DNA of 64,000 nt from Lachnospiraceae bacterium JLR.KK002. Lineage in GTDB: Bacteria; Bacillota; Clostridia; Lachnospirales; Lachnospiraceae. The position numbers and the translations under genes were made by a program. The stretch spans positions 2,564,501-2,628,500 of the forward strand of contig JAYMNP010000001.1 in assembly GCA_036941025.1 (NCBI GenBank), written 5' to 3'. Of the stretch, positions 24,493 through 32,514 are shown in pieces. The notes beneath the pieces were generated by a model. It saw only the letters and a list, made by a program, of their open reading frames with translations, searched no databases and had not been told where the DNA came from. Position 1 is the stretch's first letter, and each line of letters begins with the position of its first letter.

Positions 24493-24669
24493 TTAATTAT
24501 CCTCTTTTTTCTCAGTATTCGCTATCGCATATTCAATACATTGGATAACAACTTTATTAAATGACATTTGATTTTCATCAGCCAGTGTTTGAACTTTATC
24601 TATTAAATCTTTAGGCAAACGCAATGATTTGTTCTCATATTCTGTGTATTCTCTTTTTAGTATAAACAT
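24493..24669 (-). CDS. Ribbon-helix-helix DNA-binding protein (58 aa)
   Basis: MFILKREYTEYENKSLRLPKDLIDKV... has the strand KSLRLPKDL followed by two helices (IDKVQTLADENQMSFNKVVIQCIEYAI), which is the Arc/MetJ fold. The ATG at 24669 follows AGAGGTGAT. It is likely a small repressor or antitoxin-like protein. A degraded tandem duplicate lies immediately upstream (24828-24983). No toxin gene of the usual kind is coupled to it. Confidence 0.75.
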   Translation of the reverse strand: MFILKREYTEYENKSLRLPKDLIDKVQTLADENQMSFNKVVIQCIEYAIANTEKKEDN

Positions 24670-24827
24670 TTTTATCACCTCTTATTTTTTATTGTAATAT
24701 AAAGTACAGTGTGATGATATGTTATAAAAATACTATATTTTATAATAATATTTTCATTATTTATAATAATCTTATGGGTAAAATATATTAATTCATAAAT
24801 ATAGATTAATGACTATTTTTTCCATAT

Positions 24828-24983
24828 TTTTTTAAGCATATTCAATACATTTGATAACAACTTTACTAAATGACATTTGGTTTTCATCTGCTAATACCTG
24901 AACTTTATTTATTAAATCTTTAAGCAAACGCAACGATTCGTTTTCATATTCTATGTATTCTTTTTTTCAATTTAAACATTTTT
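24828..24983 (-). pseudogene. Degraded duplicate of the ribbon-helix-helix gene
   Basis: The sequence parallels 24493-24669 base by base over most of its length (for example ATTCAATACATTTGATAACA against ATTCAATACATTGGATAACA). The reading frame is broken by stops and small indels. The promoter-side flank (TTTTATTGTAATATA) is duplicated as well, so the event copied the gene with its control region. Confidence 0.75.
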
Positions 24984-25082
24984 AATTCCTTTTATTGTAA
25001 TATATACTATGCTGTGATAAAATATTATATATATAATATGTTTTATAATATTCTATATATTACAACGAAGGGAAATAGTAAT

Positions 25083-25673
25083 ATGGAAAAAAGCAAAACC
25101 CGGAAACTGTTGTATGAGGGGCTAAATCATGACGAAATCGAACTGTTGGAGTGGTACCATGTAAATCCATTGTCCGTGTATATTGAAATCGCTTTAATAA
25201 TAATGGCTGACATTGAGATAATTACGGAAGAACAGCGCAGGGAGTATAAGGCACGGGTGGCGGAGAATGCGGGCAAATTGAGGGAGCTTCTGCTGAAAAA
25301 GGAAGATGGCGCCATAACGAATAAGGACAGACTGAAAGACTTTCTGTTTGACATTATGAATAAGTATGATGGGATGTTTGCAGACATATCACTGAACGAT
25401 GAAACAGACACAATTTTCGTAAATACCGTAGACGGTGGGCGCTTCACTGTTACCGTCAGCCCTGTGACTGCGGACAAAGCCCTCCTGGAACTGTGGGCAA
25501 AGAAGAATCCGAAACTGATGTCCCTTGCACTCGGCGTGCTGAATATGAGGAGTTTAGGCGCATTTACGGAAGAAGAAGCAAATGGGTATCTGTCGTCTAT
25601 CCTTGAAAGGGCTGATAACTCCGGTATTGAGAGTTTAAAATTTTTATCCGGAATGAATGAGACAAATCCATGA
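25083..25673 (+). CDS. Unknown 196-residue protein, copy 2
   Basis: Near-identical twin of the gene at 23169 (four substitutions, all amino-acid changing). The ATG at 25083 follows GAAGGGA. Its 5' flank is very AT-rich and derives from the ribbon-helix-helix duplication; TATAAT-like boxes are abundant there. The shared 3' flank leads into the right island repeat at 25710. Two nearly identical copies within 2 kb imply a recent duplication or a conversion event. Confidence 0.75.
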   Translation: MEKSKTRKLLYEGLNHDEIELLEWYHVNPLSVYIEIALIIMADIEIITEEQRREYKARVAENAGKLRELLLKKEDGAITNKDRLKDFLFDIMNKYDGMFADISLNDETDTIFVNTVDGGRFTVTVSPVTADKALLELWAKKNPKLMSLALGVLNMRSLGAFTEEEANGYLSSILERADNSGIESLKFLSGMNETNP

Positions 25674-25709
25674 AGTAATATAGGAAAAATATCGACATAG
25701 ACGCTGGCA

Positions 25710-25766
25710 TTCCATACGACAAAACATAAATAAATCACATTCTTTTGTTCCCATCCTTTAAAATGT
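25710..25766 (+). repeat. Right 57-bp direct repeat bounding the accessory island
   Basis: It matches 11701-11757 at 55 of 57 bases, same orientation. Its end runs into TGTTATAAT (25766-25774), so this copy supplies part of the pncB promoter region, including a possible TTGTTC -35. Confidence 0.85.
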
Positions 25767-25927
25767 GTTATAATATGCCTTGAGGAGGGACCCGCCTCTG
25801 GCGGGAGGAGCCCTGAAGGCGAAACTCTGTGTTCCGCTCAGCAACTATCTTACATTATGCGTAAAGAGCAGAGGAAAATGCTAAAATCCATTTGCTATGT
25901 TCAACGTCAGCGGAAAAGGAGCATATT
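25766..25927 (+). promoter_or_regulatory. pncB promoter and structured leader
   Basis: TGTTATAAT (25766-25774) is followed by GAGGAGGGA, the hairpin CCCGCCTCTGGCGGG (25791-25805) and GAGGAGCCCTGA. This is the same order of elements as in the leader at 4931-5101. Further down, TTCCGCT (25832-25838) can pair with AGCGGAA just before the AAGGAG ribosome site. The leader could therefore affect translation of pncB. No known riboswitch class was recognised. Confidence 0.55.
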
Positions 25928-27382
25928 ATGAAACATTTAACATTATTAACAGATCTCTATGAACTGACCATGATGCAGGGCTATTTTAAATCCGGCAGCA
26001 ATGAAACCGTTGTATTCGATGCTTTTTACCGGACAAACCCCTGCAACGGAGGGTATGCCATCTGCGCCGGACTGGAGCAGATTATAGAATATATCAGGAA
26101 CCTGCATTTTTCAGCGGAGGATATTAATTATCTGCGGGGACTGGGAATTTTTGATGAAGATTTTCTGGAATATCTGTCCGGATTTCGGTTTTCCGGTGAC
26201 ATTTACGCCATCCCCGAAGGCACTGTTATTTTTCCGAGGGAACCTTTGCTCAAAGTAATCGCACCTATTATGGAAGCCCAGCTCATTGAGACAGCTATTT
26301 TAAATATTCTGAACCATCAGAGCCTGATTGCCACAAAAGCTGCGCGGGTCTGCTATGCCGCCAATGGAGACGGTGTTATGGAATTCGGCCTGCGCCGGGC
26401 TCAGGGACCGGACGCCGGTGTTTACGGGGCAAGAGCTGCTGTCATAGGCGGATGCTGCGGAACCTCCAATGTACTCTGCGGCCAGATGTTCGACGTTCCG
26501 GTCAAAGGCACCCATGCCCATAGCTGGATTATGAGCTTTCCGGACGAATACACGGCATTTAAAAAATATGCGGAACTTTATCCTTCTGCCTGTATCCTTC
26601 TGGTGGACACCTACGACACCCTGACTTCCGGCGTTCCAAACGCCATCCGGGTATTTACAGAACTGCGGGAAGCAGGCATTCCCCTCACCTTCTATGGTAT
26701 CCGTATGGACAGCGGAGATTTGGCCTATCTGTCCAAAATTGTCCGTAACATGCTGGACGAAGCAGGATTTCCCGACGCTGTGATTTCCGCCTCCAACGAT
26801 CTGGACGAATATCTCATTGAAACACTGAAGGCCCAGGGAGCCAGAATCACTTCCTGGGGCGTGGGTACCAACCTGATTACCTCCAAAGACTGCCCTGCTT
26901 TCGGCGGCGTATACAAGCTGGCTGCCATTCAGGATGAACAGGGGAATTTTCTGCCGAAAATCAAGCTCTCCGAAAATACCGAAAAAGTCACTAATCCGGG
27001 CAACAAAACCGTATACCGGATTTATGAAAAAGATTCCGGCAAAATCAAAGCAGATCTCATCTGCCTTGCAGGAGAGACTTTCGACACCACAAAAGACCTG
27101 CGGCTGTTTGATTCCCTGGAAACCTGGAAAAGAACCACCTTAAAAGCAGGTACTTACACCATGCGGGAACTGCTGGTGCCTGTTTTTGAAAAGGGAACCT
27201 GTATTTACGAATCCCCCAAAGTGATGGAGATTCAAAGTTACTGTAATAAGGAAAAAGAAACTCTCTGGAACGAGACGAAACGTTTTGCAAATCCTCATGA
27301 AGTGTACGTGGATTTGTCAGATGAATTATTTGATATGAAACGGAAGATTCTGAATGAATTTTCCACTGAAAAACAGAAGTAA
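25928..27382 (+). CDS. pncB: Nicotinate phosphoribosyltransferase
   Basis: A 484-residue enzyme of NAD salvage that joins nicotinate and PRPP to give nicotinate mononucleotide. The start MKHLTLLTDLYELTMMQGYF is the family signature, and AAGGAG lies 7 bases upstream. FGLRRAQGPDAGVYGARAA and GTHAHSWIMSF with the catalytic His region, and the phosphate site DSGDLAYLS near residue 260, are all present. The C-terminal domain is the long form usual in Firmicutes. It lies just outside the island repeat and is a core gene. Confidence 0.95.
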   Translation: MKHLTLLTDLYELTMMQGYFKSGSNETVVFDAFYRTNPCNGGYAICAGLEQIIEYIRNLHFSAEDINYLRGLGIFDEDFLEYLSGFRFSGDIYAIPEGTVIFPREPLLKVIAPIMEAQLIETAILNILNHQSLIATKAARVCYAANGDGVMEFGLRRAQGPDAGVYGARAAVIGGCCGTSNVLCGQMFDVPVKGTHAHSWIMSFPDEYTAFKKYAELYPSACILLVDTYDTLTSGVPNAIRVFTELREAGIPLTFYGIRMDSGDLAYLSKIVRNMLDEAGFPDAVISASNDLDEYLIETLKAQGARITSWGVGTNLITSKDCPAFGGVYKLAAIQDEQGNFLPKIKLSENTEKVTNPGNKTVYRIYEKDSGKIKADLICLAGETFDTTKDLRLFDSLETWKRTTLKAGTYTMRELLVPVFEKGTCIYESPKVMEIQSYCNKEKETLWNETKRFANPHEVYVDLSDELFDMKRKILNEFSTEKQK

Positions 27383-27510
27383 TCATATAATTCCTTTTCA
27401 TGTACAATTTCTACACTTTCTATGAAATATTTCAAATTATACATGAAATTTGTACAATTATTGAGTTTCGCAATTACCTGGAAAACAGTTATGCAGAAAG
27501 GAGTATTCTT

Positions 27511-28062
27511 ATGTCAATGCCAGTACCAAAACCTGAAATTTACACCATTCAGCATATTTATGACCTGCCGGAGGGCCAGAGGGCAGAACTGATTGACGGA
27601 CAGATTTACAATATGGCCCCGCCCGCCCGCATTCACCAGGAGCTTGTTTCCGGATTTCATTATAAAATCCGTGATTTTATTGATTCAACAAAAGGCTCCT
27701 GCCGGATTTATCCTGCCCCTTTTGCTGTGTTTCTGAACCAGGACGAACGGAATTATGTGGAACCGGACATCTCCGTAATCTGCGACACAGACAAACTGAA
27801 TGACAAAGGCTGCAGCGGTGCTCCGGACTGGATTATTGAGATTGCCTCTCCTGGAACGAAACATATGGATTACGGCATTAAACTTTTTAAATACCGTACT
27901 TCCGGCGTCCGGGAATACTGGATTGTAAACCCCATGACCCGGATAGTCAATGTTTACGATTTGGAGCATGACGTAAAAACGGACCAGTACACCTTCCAGG
28001 ATGAGATTCCATCCTGTCTCTTCGGTGAACTGATTATCCGGCCGGAAGAACTTCTTCCATAG
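27511..28062 (+). CDS. Uma2-family (DUF820) protein
   Basis: A 183-residue protein with the restriction-endonuclease-like fold of the Uma2 family: YDLPEGQRAELIDGQIYNMAPP, VEPDISVICD (acidic site) and PDWIIEIASPGTKHMD with the E-x-K-type core. AGGAG precedes the ATG at 27511. Family members are common in cyanobacteria and Clostridia. A nuclease role is presumed from fold but not established for this branch. It follows pncB by 128 bases and ends in a strong hairpin. Confidence 0.82.
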   Translation: MSMPVPKPEIYTIQHIYDLPEGQRAELIDGQIYNMAPPARIHQELVSGFHYKIRDFIDSTKGSCRIYPAPFAVFLNQDERNYVEPDISVICDTDKLNDKGCSGAPDWIIEIASPGTKHMDYGIKLFKYRTSGVREYWIVNPMTRIVNVYDLEHDVKTDQYTFQDEIPSCLFGELIIRPEELLP

Positions 28063-28080
28063 AAATCCATGAAATATTCA

Positions 28081-28130
28081 GAGACATATGACAGGTTTCA
28101 TATCTGTACATATGTCTCTCTGATTTTTTA
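28081..28130 (+). terminator. Terminator after the Uma2 gene
   Basis: GAGACATATG/CATATGTCTC form a 10-bp stem, followed by TCTGATTTTTTA. Confidence 0.7.
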
Positions 28131-28260
28131 CAGAAAATCCCTGCTCTGATTATCTGTTTTTTTCGTAATTCCTGTAATTCTGATACCCCCGCCAGATACA
28201 CAGAATCAATACCGCGGCTGCAATCACCGGAATATATCTCAGCCAGTTAGAGGGACTGAA

Positions 28261-28880
28261 CCACTACCGGCTAAAGCCGGTAGGTTCAACATGCTGCTAA
28301 AGCAGCCTAAAGTTGTGCATGCTGCAAGTTATCGGTATCCCATTACTTTTATCCTATCTCAAAGTTATCAGAATTGCTCCTCTCTTGCAGATCTTGATTC
28401 TTGATATACTCCTTGATGATTTCATCTGTTACATTTCCACTGCTTGCTACAAAATAGCCTCTTGCCCACAAGTGTTGACCCCAGAATTGCTTATTTAATT
28501 CTTTATATTCCATCTGCAATTTTCGCGACGTATTCCCTTTTATATACTGTACCAACTTACTCGCTGACAAATGCGGCGGAACGGATACCAACAGATGGAT
28601 ATGGTCATTTCCAACATGTCCTGCCAGTATTTCTACTTCATTGCTCTGGCAGATGATTCTGATGAGTTCTCTTGTTCTTATCGCTATTTTTCCTGTTATC
28701 ACTGGTTTTCGATATTTTGTTATCCAGACTAAATGGTACTTGATATCGTATGTGCAATGTGCTGACTTTCTGTAATTTTCCATTTCTTTCACCTCAAGTT
28801 TAGTATCTCTGTTTTCACCTTTTCTAAACTTGAAGCTATGGGGTTTACCTAAAGGTTTCGCCTAAAGGCGAGGGTTTTAA
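28261..28880 (-). mobile_element. IS200/IS605-family element
   Basis: About 620 bp containing only tnpA, without tnpB. Both ends carry the small imperfect hairpins typical of the family: CTACCGGCTAAAGCCGGTAG near 28263 and TCGCC-TTTA-GGCGA near 28860. No inverted terminal repeats or target duplication are expected or seen. Removal between 28260 and 28881 restores the permease frame exactly, which fixes the boundaries to within two ambiguous A bases. Confidence 0.88.
28349..28783 (-). CDS. tnpA: IS200/IS605 transposase TnpA
   Basis: A 144-residue Y1 HUH transposase. The HUH pair is in GNDHIHLLVSVPP and the catalytic Tyr is in EIIKEYIKNQ. The start MENYRKSAHCTYDIKYHLVW follows GAGGTGAAAGAA. 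It acts on single-stranded DNA by peel-and-paste transposition. It appears intact, so the element may be mobile. Confidence 0.95.
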   Translation of the reverse strand: MENYRKSAHCTYDIKYHLVWITKYRKPVITGKIAIRTRELIRIICQSNEVEILAGHVGNDHIHLLVSVPPHLSASKLVQYIKGNTSRKLQMEYKELNKQFWGQHLWARGYFVASSGNVTDEIIKEYIKNQDLQERSNSDNFEIG

Positions 28881-29946
28881 CCCCATTATACAGACAATAA
28901 ACAGAATTCCCGGATTTGACAGGTACACGGGCATGGAAAAACAGCAAATCCGGATTACATCCATCAGAATCCAGCCCCGGAAATATTCTGCGGTACCCAG
29001 GGCTGCCAGCAACTGAAACATAACCTCATTCATTCCAAAAGGCAGCAGGTACAGAAACAAACCTGCCATTACCGAAGTTACCGGACGCCTGCATTTTGAA
29101 GAAAGATACAGCGTGATGGAAATCTGCAAAAGAACGGAAGCCAGCCCGGTCAGAACCTGGAGGAACAGAAAAAATCCCATGCTTCCGATTCCGTGTTCTC
29201 CGTACATGGTGTATGTACCGCTGACGCCTGCATACAGTCCTTCCATTCCGTAAATACCTGCTGTCAATGCGAACATCAGAACCAGAAGCAGCAGATAAGA
29301 CAGAATACCCAGGGCCATGGCAGCCTCAATTTTTCTGCGGACGTCGCCGGATTTTCCCTGTTTTGTAGTCAGTAAAATCTCTGTGGTATTCCTGCTGTAT
29401 TCTTCTGAAAATACCGGAGCCACCATAAAAAGCAGCCACACATTCAGAACCGCCGCCGCCAGATGGCAGACCTCCTGCAGCTTTTCCCAGCCTTTGGTAT
29501 AGCCGAACCGGAAATCCCCTTCCAGATACTGTTTCCCGTAATTTTCCCACACATCTCCTCCGGAAAACTGATTCGGCCGCTTTTCCGTCTGCAGAAAATC
29601 TGTCATTTTATCTGTCACAAACTGGCTGCAGAAATTCCCTTCTCTTACTCTGACAAATTCTCCGTTTTCTCCTCCCACATAACCGGAAAATCCAAACCGC
29701 TCCACTATATCTTCTGCTTTTTCCATTGTAAAGATACCCTCATATTCTCTGACAAGACTGCGCTCTTTCGCCACTGCTTCCAGACCATAATATACGTTTC
29801 CGTCAATCTCCGTCCTGGTTCCCGCCGCTTCCTGACAGAGAATCAGAATAGACATGCCTGCCATCACCAGAAATCCCAGATTCATCACCGGCCTTGACAC
29901 TATTTTGTAAAACTCCATGTTAAAAAGCCTCATATGGGTTCCTTCT

Positions 29947-30921
29947 TTATCCAATCTGACCGGTTCCGGCAGTTGCCGCAGTCCCGCCTGTTCCATACAG
30001 ATATACATCCTCCAGATTGGGCGGAATCTGCACCGCCTCCTCAGCGGGCCGGGTATCTGACACAATCCGAAGGATTACTGTTCCGTCTTCCGAATTTTTC
30101 AGATTGCTGACTGTAAAATTCCGGTTCAGAATTTCCGCCTGTTCCGGTGATTCCACGCACCTCCACACTTTGCCTTCCACTGACTGAAGAATTTCCTTCA
30201 GATTTCCCGATTCCGTAATTTTTCCTGTTTTCATCAGCAGGATTTCGTCTGCAATATACTCGATATCCGCTACGATATGGGAGGATAAAATAACCATTCT
30301 GTCCCGGCCCAGAGCGCTGATCAGGTTACGGAACCGGATACGTTCTCTGGGGTCCAGTCCGGAGGTAGGCTCATCCAGAATCAGGATTTCCGGATTGTTC
30401 AGCAACGACTGGGCAATCCCCAGCCGGCGTATCATGCCTCCGGAAAGGGATTTTATTTTTTCTTTTTCCAGGCTTTTCAGACCTGCAATCTCCAGAAGAT
30501 TTTCGATTCTGTCTCCTGCCAGCCTGAGCGGCACCGCTTTTAACTCTGCCAGATATTCCAGATAACGCCGCACTGTAAAATTAGGATAATAACCGAAATC
30601 CTGAGGGAGATATCCCAGTTTCATACGGTACTCTCCGCCCATCCTGCCAATCTCCCTCTGATTGCAGAGAATTTCCCCGGAAGTGGGTTTTAAAACTCCT
30701 GCCATCATCCGAAGCAGCGTGGTCTTTCCGGCCCCGTTGGCACCCAGCAGTCCGTAAATCCCTTTTTGAAAAGTATATTCCAGATGATCCACCGCAATCT
30801 TCTGTTTCCCATGTCCACCTGCCTTTCGTCCGCAGGCAGCCATGGAACCTGCAGAACCGGCGGCCTCACATGACGAAGACTTATACATCCTGCTCACTTT
30901 GTCCAGTTTCAGTTCCAGCAT
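29947..30921 (-). CDS. ABC transporter ATP-binding protein
   Basis: 324 residues from the ATG at 30921 (after GGAGAGCTGAT). Walker A is GANGAGKTT (about residues 66-74), the signature is LSGGMIRRLGIAQ and Walker B is ILILDEPTSGLD. Before Walker A there is an unusual Ser/Ala/Gly-rich insert (SSSCEAAGSAGSMAACGRKA) that most relatives lack. It overlaps the membrane protein gene by 13 bases and is followed 13 bases on by the permease, so it is the ATPase of that exporter. The permease is now disrupted. Confidence 0.9.
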   Translation of the reverse strand: MLELKLDKVSRMYKSSSCEAAGSAGSMAACGRKAGGHGKQKIAVDHLEYTFQKGIYGLLGANGAGKTTLLRMMAGVLKPTSGEILCNQREIGRMGGEYRMKLGYLPQDFGYYPNFTVRRYLEYLAELKAVPLRLAGDRIENLLEIAGLKSLEKEKIKSLSGGMIRRLGIAQSLLNNPEILILDEPTSGLDPRERIRFRNLISALGRDRMVILSSHIVADIEYIADEILLMKTGKITESGNLKEILQSVEGKVWRCVESPEQAEILNRNFTVSNLKNSEDGTVILRIVSDTRPAEEAVQIPPNLEDVYLYGTGGTAATAGTGQIG

Positions 30922-31661
30922 ATCAGCTCTCCTTCCTCCAGTTTGTGATAAAGCTGCCTGATTTCCCAGGCAAGACTTAATCCGAATGCGGCCAGCAGCA
31001 GCAGCCATATGCCAAAGTATGCCATGGTATACCATTCAGGAGCAGACAGGGGAAGCAGCGAAGCCATACCGCACCCCACTGCCATGCCAGCCTGCAGATA
31101 CTCTCTTTTTCCGCCCCGCAGCATGGTAAATACCAGAAGCTGCATAAAACTGGAAATCACAAAAGGCACCAGCAGATACACCATCACCTGGAACATACCG
31201 CAGGAGGCAGTTCCCGCAATTCCCGGAATCATAATGCTGAAAAACAGAATATCCAGACAGCCGAATAATATCATTTTCATGCACCATACCTGTTTCACAT
31301 TCAGATAACAGCTCTGCTCCAGTTCCAGCATACCAATGGTGCTGCTGCGGTTTAATTCCAGTATCAGAAAAACGCTCATACAGGAAGCTGCCGCGGAAGC
31401 CGCCCCCAGATAAGCCAGCATATTTTCCCCCTTCCACTGAAAATATGCAAACAATACCATAATCAGAAACAGACACAATAACTGGCCTCCCAGACAGAAC
31501 CTGGAAATATATTTTACCTGTCCGCAGAAGATTTCCCATCCGGAGGGACAGTACAGCTCCTGTTTTTCCTCCACTGCCTGGGCTATCTGCCGAAGAATTC
31601 TCTCTTTCTGCCGCCGGTCTGGCTGAATATGTTCCAATACAAATTTCTCTGTGCTTTTCAC
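30909..31661 (-). CDS. Six-span membrane protein in an ECF sigma/ABC operon
   Basis: A 250-residue protein with a cytoplasmic N-terminus of about 55 residues (STEKFVLEHIQPDRRQKERIL) and six hydrophobic helices. The GTG at 31661 is preferred because AAAGGAG lies 6 bases upstream. It sits between the ECF sigma gene and the ABC genes, with short gaps or overlaps on each side. Its position is that of an anti-sigma factor. The sequence has no recognisable anti-sigma motif, so this is only a suggestion. Confidence 0.65.
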   Translation of the reverse strand: MKSTEKFVLEHIQPDRRQKERILRQIAQAVEEKQELYCPSGWEIFCGQVKYISRFCLGGQLLCLFLIMVLFAYFQWKGENMLAYLGAASAAASCMSVFLILELNRSSTIGMLELEQSCYLNVKQVWCMKMILFGCLDILFFSIMIPGIAGTASCGMFQVMVYLLVPFVISSFMQLLVFTMLRGGKREYLQAGMAVGCGMASLLPLSAPEWYTMAYFGIWLLLLAAFGLSLAWEIRQLYHKLEEGELICWN

Positions 31662-31697
31662 TTTCTGCTCCTTTCCGTACCATACCGAATTTCGCAA

Positions 31698-32246
31698 TTA
31701 CCCGCATGTTTCCCTGTCCAGACTTTTTTTCAGTTTCTCTGTCCCCTGACGGATTCTGGATTTTACCGTCCCAATCCCCGCCTCTGTCATTCGGGCAATC
31801 TCCCGGTATTTAAATCCGTATCCGTAATAGAGAATCATCGCCTCCCGCTGCATATCAGGAAGCTGTCTGGTAAGCTGTTCCACCGTAATCAGAAATTCTT
31901 CCTGATACGTACGGATACTCATGGTATTTTCTTCTGTCCCCGGACAGTCTGCCGCTTCCTGCCAGTCCGCCTCCTGTTCCTGTCTGCGCCGGCAGCTCCT
32001 GAAATAATCCACGCACACATTTCTGGCAATGGTAAGCAGATATCCTTTCAGGTTCTGATGGCGGTAATGCTCCACAGAACGGATAAAGTGCAGAAATGTC
32101 TCCTGCGTCAGATCCCCGGCCTCCTGATAATTCCCAATCTGATAACAGCAGAAACGAAAAATATCGTCATAATATTTCTCTGCAATATTATTCAGGTATT
32201 CTTTTTTCCCTCTGCGGATTTCCCGAATCATTTCTCTGTCGTTCAC
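31698..32246 (-). CDS. ECF-type RNA polymerase sigma factor
   Basis: About 182 residues. Region 2 is visible as YYDDIFRFCCYQIGNYQEAGDLTQETFLHF and region 4 as LPDMQREAMILYYGYGFKYREIARM...GIGTVKSRIRQG. I place the start at GTG 32246 (VNDREMIREIRRG) behind GGAAGGAG; an ATG at 32330 would add 28 residues but has no ribosome site. The ribosome site lies inside the perfect palindrome GGAGCGCTCC, which might hide it. The sigma factor probably controls its own operon with the ABC exporter. Confidence 0.88.
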   Translation of the reverse strand: MNDREMIREIRRGKKEYLNNIAEKYYDDIFRFCCYQIGNYQEAGDLTQETFLHFIRSVEHYRHQNLKGYLLTIARNVCVDYFRSCRRRQEQEADWQEAADCPGTEENTMSIRTYQEEFLITVEQLTRQLPDMQREAMILYYGYGFKYREIARMTEAGIGTVKSRIRQGTEKLKKSLDRETCG

Positions 32247-32514
32247 TTCCGGAGCGCTCCTTCCGTACAGGTTCTGCATCGTTACATTAATATAACGTAT
32301 TTTCTTCGGAAAAGGTTTTATATCAATCATCTTTTTATTGATTAAATCTGATTATTGGGAAGTAATATGAATTGTAAATATATGAGATGTGATTTATACT
32401 GATTTCGTAAGAACCATTGTTTCTAAAGATAAGCGGCAGACTGCTGTTCAGGTGAACGCAGGGAGCAACTGAAACGAAGTGCAGAAGCCCCTGCGCATCC
32501 CATTCAAAATTTAA

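Larger units (their letters stand above)
28150..29933 (-). pseudogene. ABC-2-type permease split by IS200/IS605
   Basis: The N-terminal ~350 residues (MRLFNMEFYKIVSRPVMNLGF... start at 29933 after GAAGGA) contain one N-terminal span, a ~130-residue extracytoplasmic domain and several C-terminal spans. The frame breaks after FIVCIM at about 28881 where the IS begins. On the far side, 28260-28150 still encodes the missing last helix and tail (SNWLRYIPVIAAAVLILCIW...NYEKNR, stop at 28150). Joining 28881 to 28260 restores GFSPSNW in frame. It would be the membrane partner of the ATPase at 29947. Confidence 0.85.

Noticed and set aside
23169-25673. Positive selection on the twin 196-residue genes because all four differences change residues
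   Set aside because: Four changes are too few; about three in four random changes are non-synonymous anyway.
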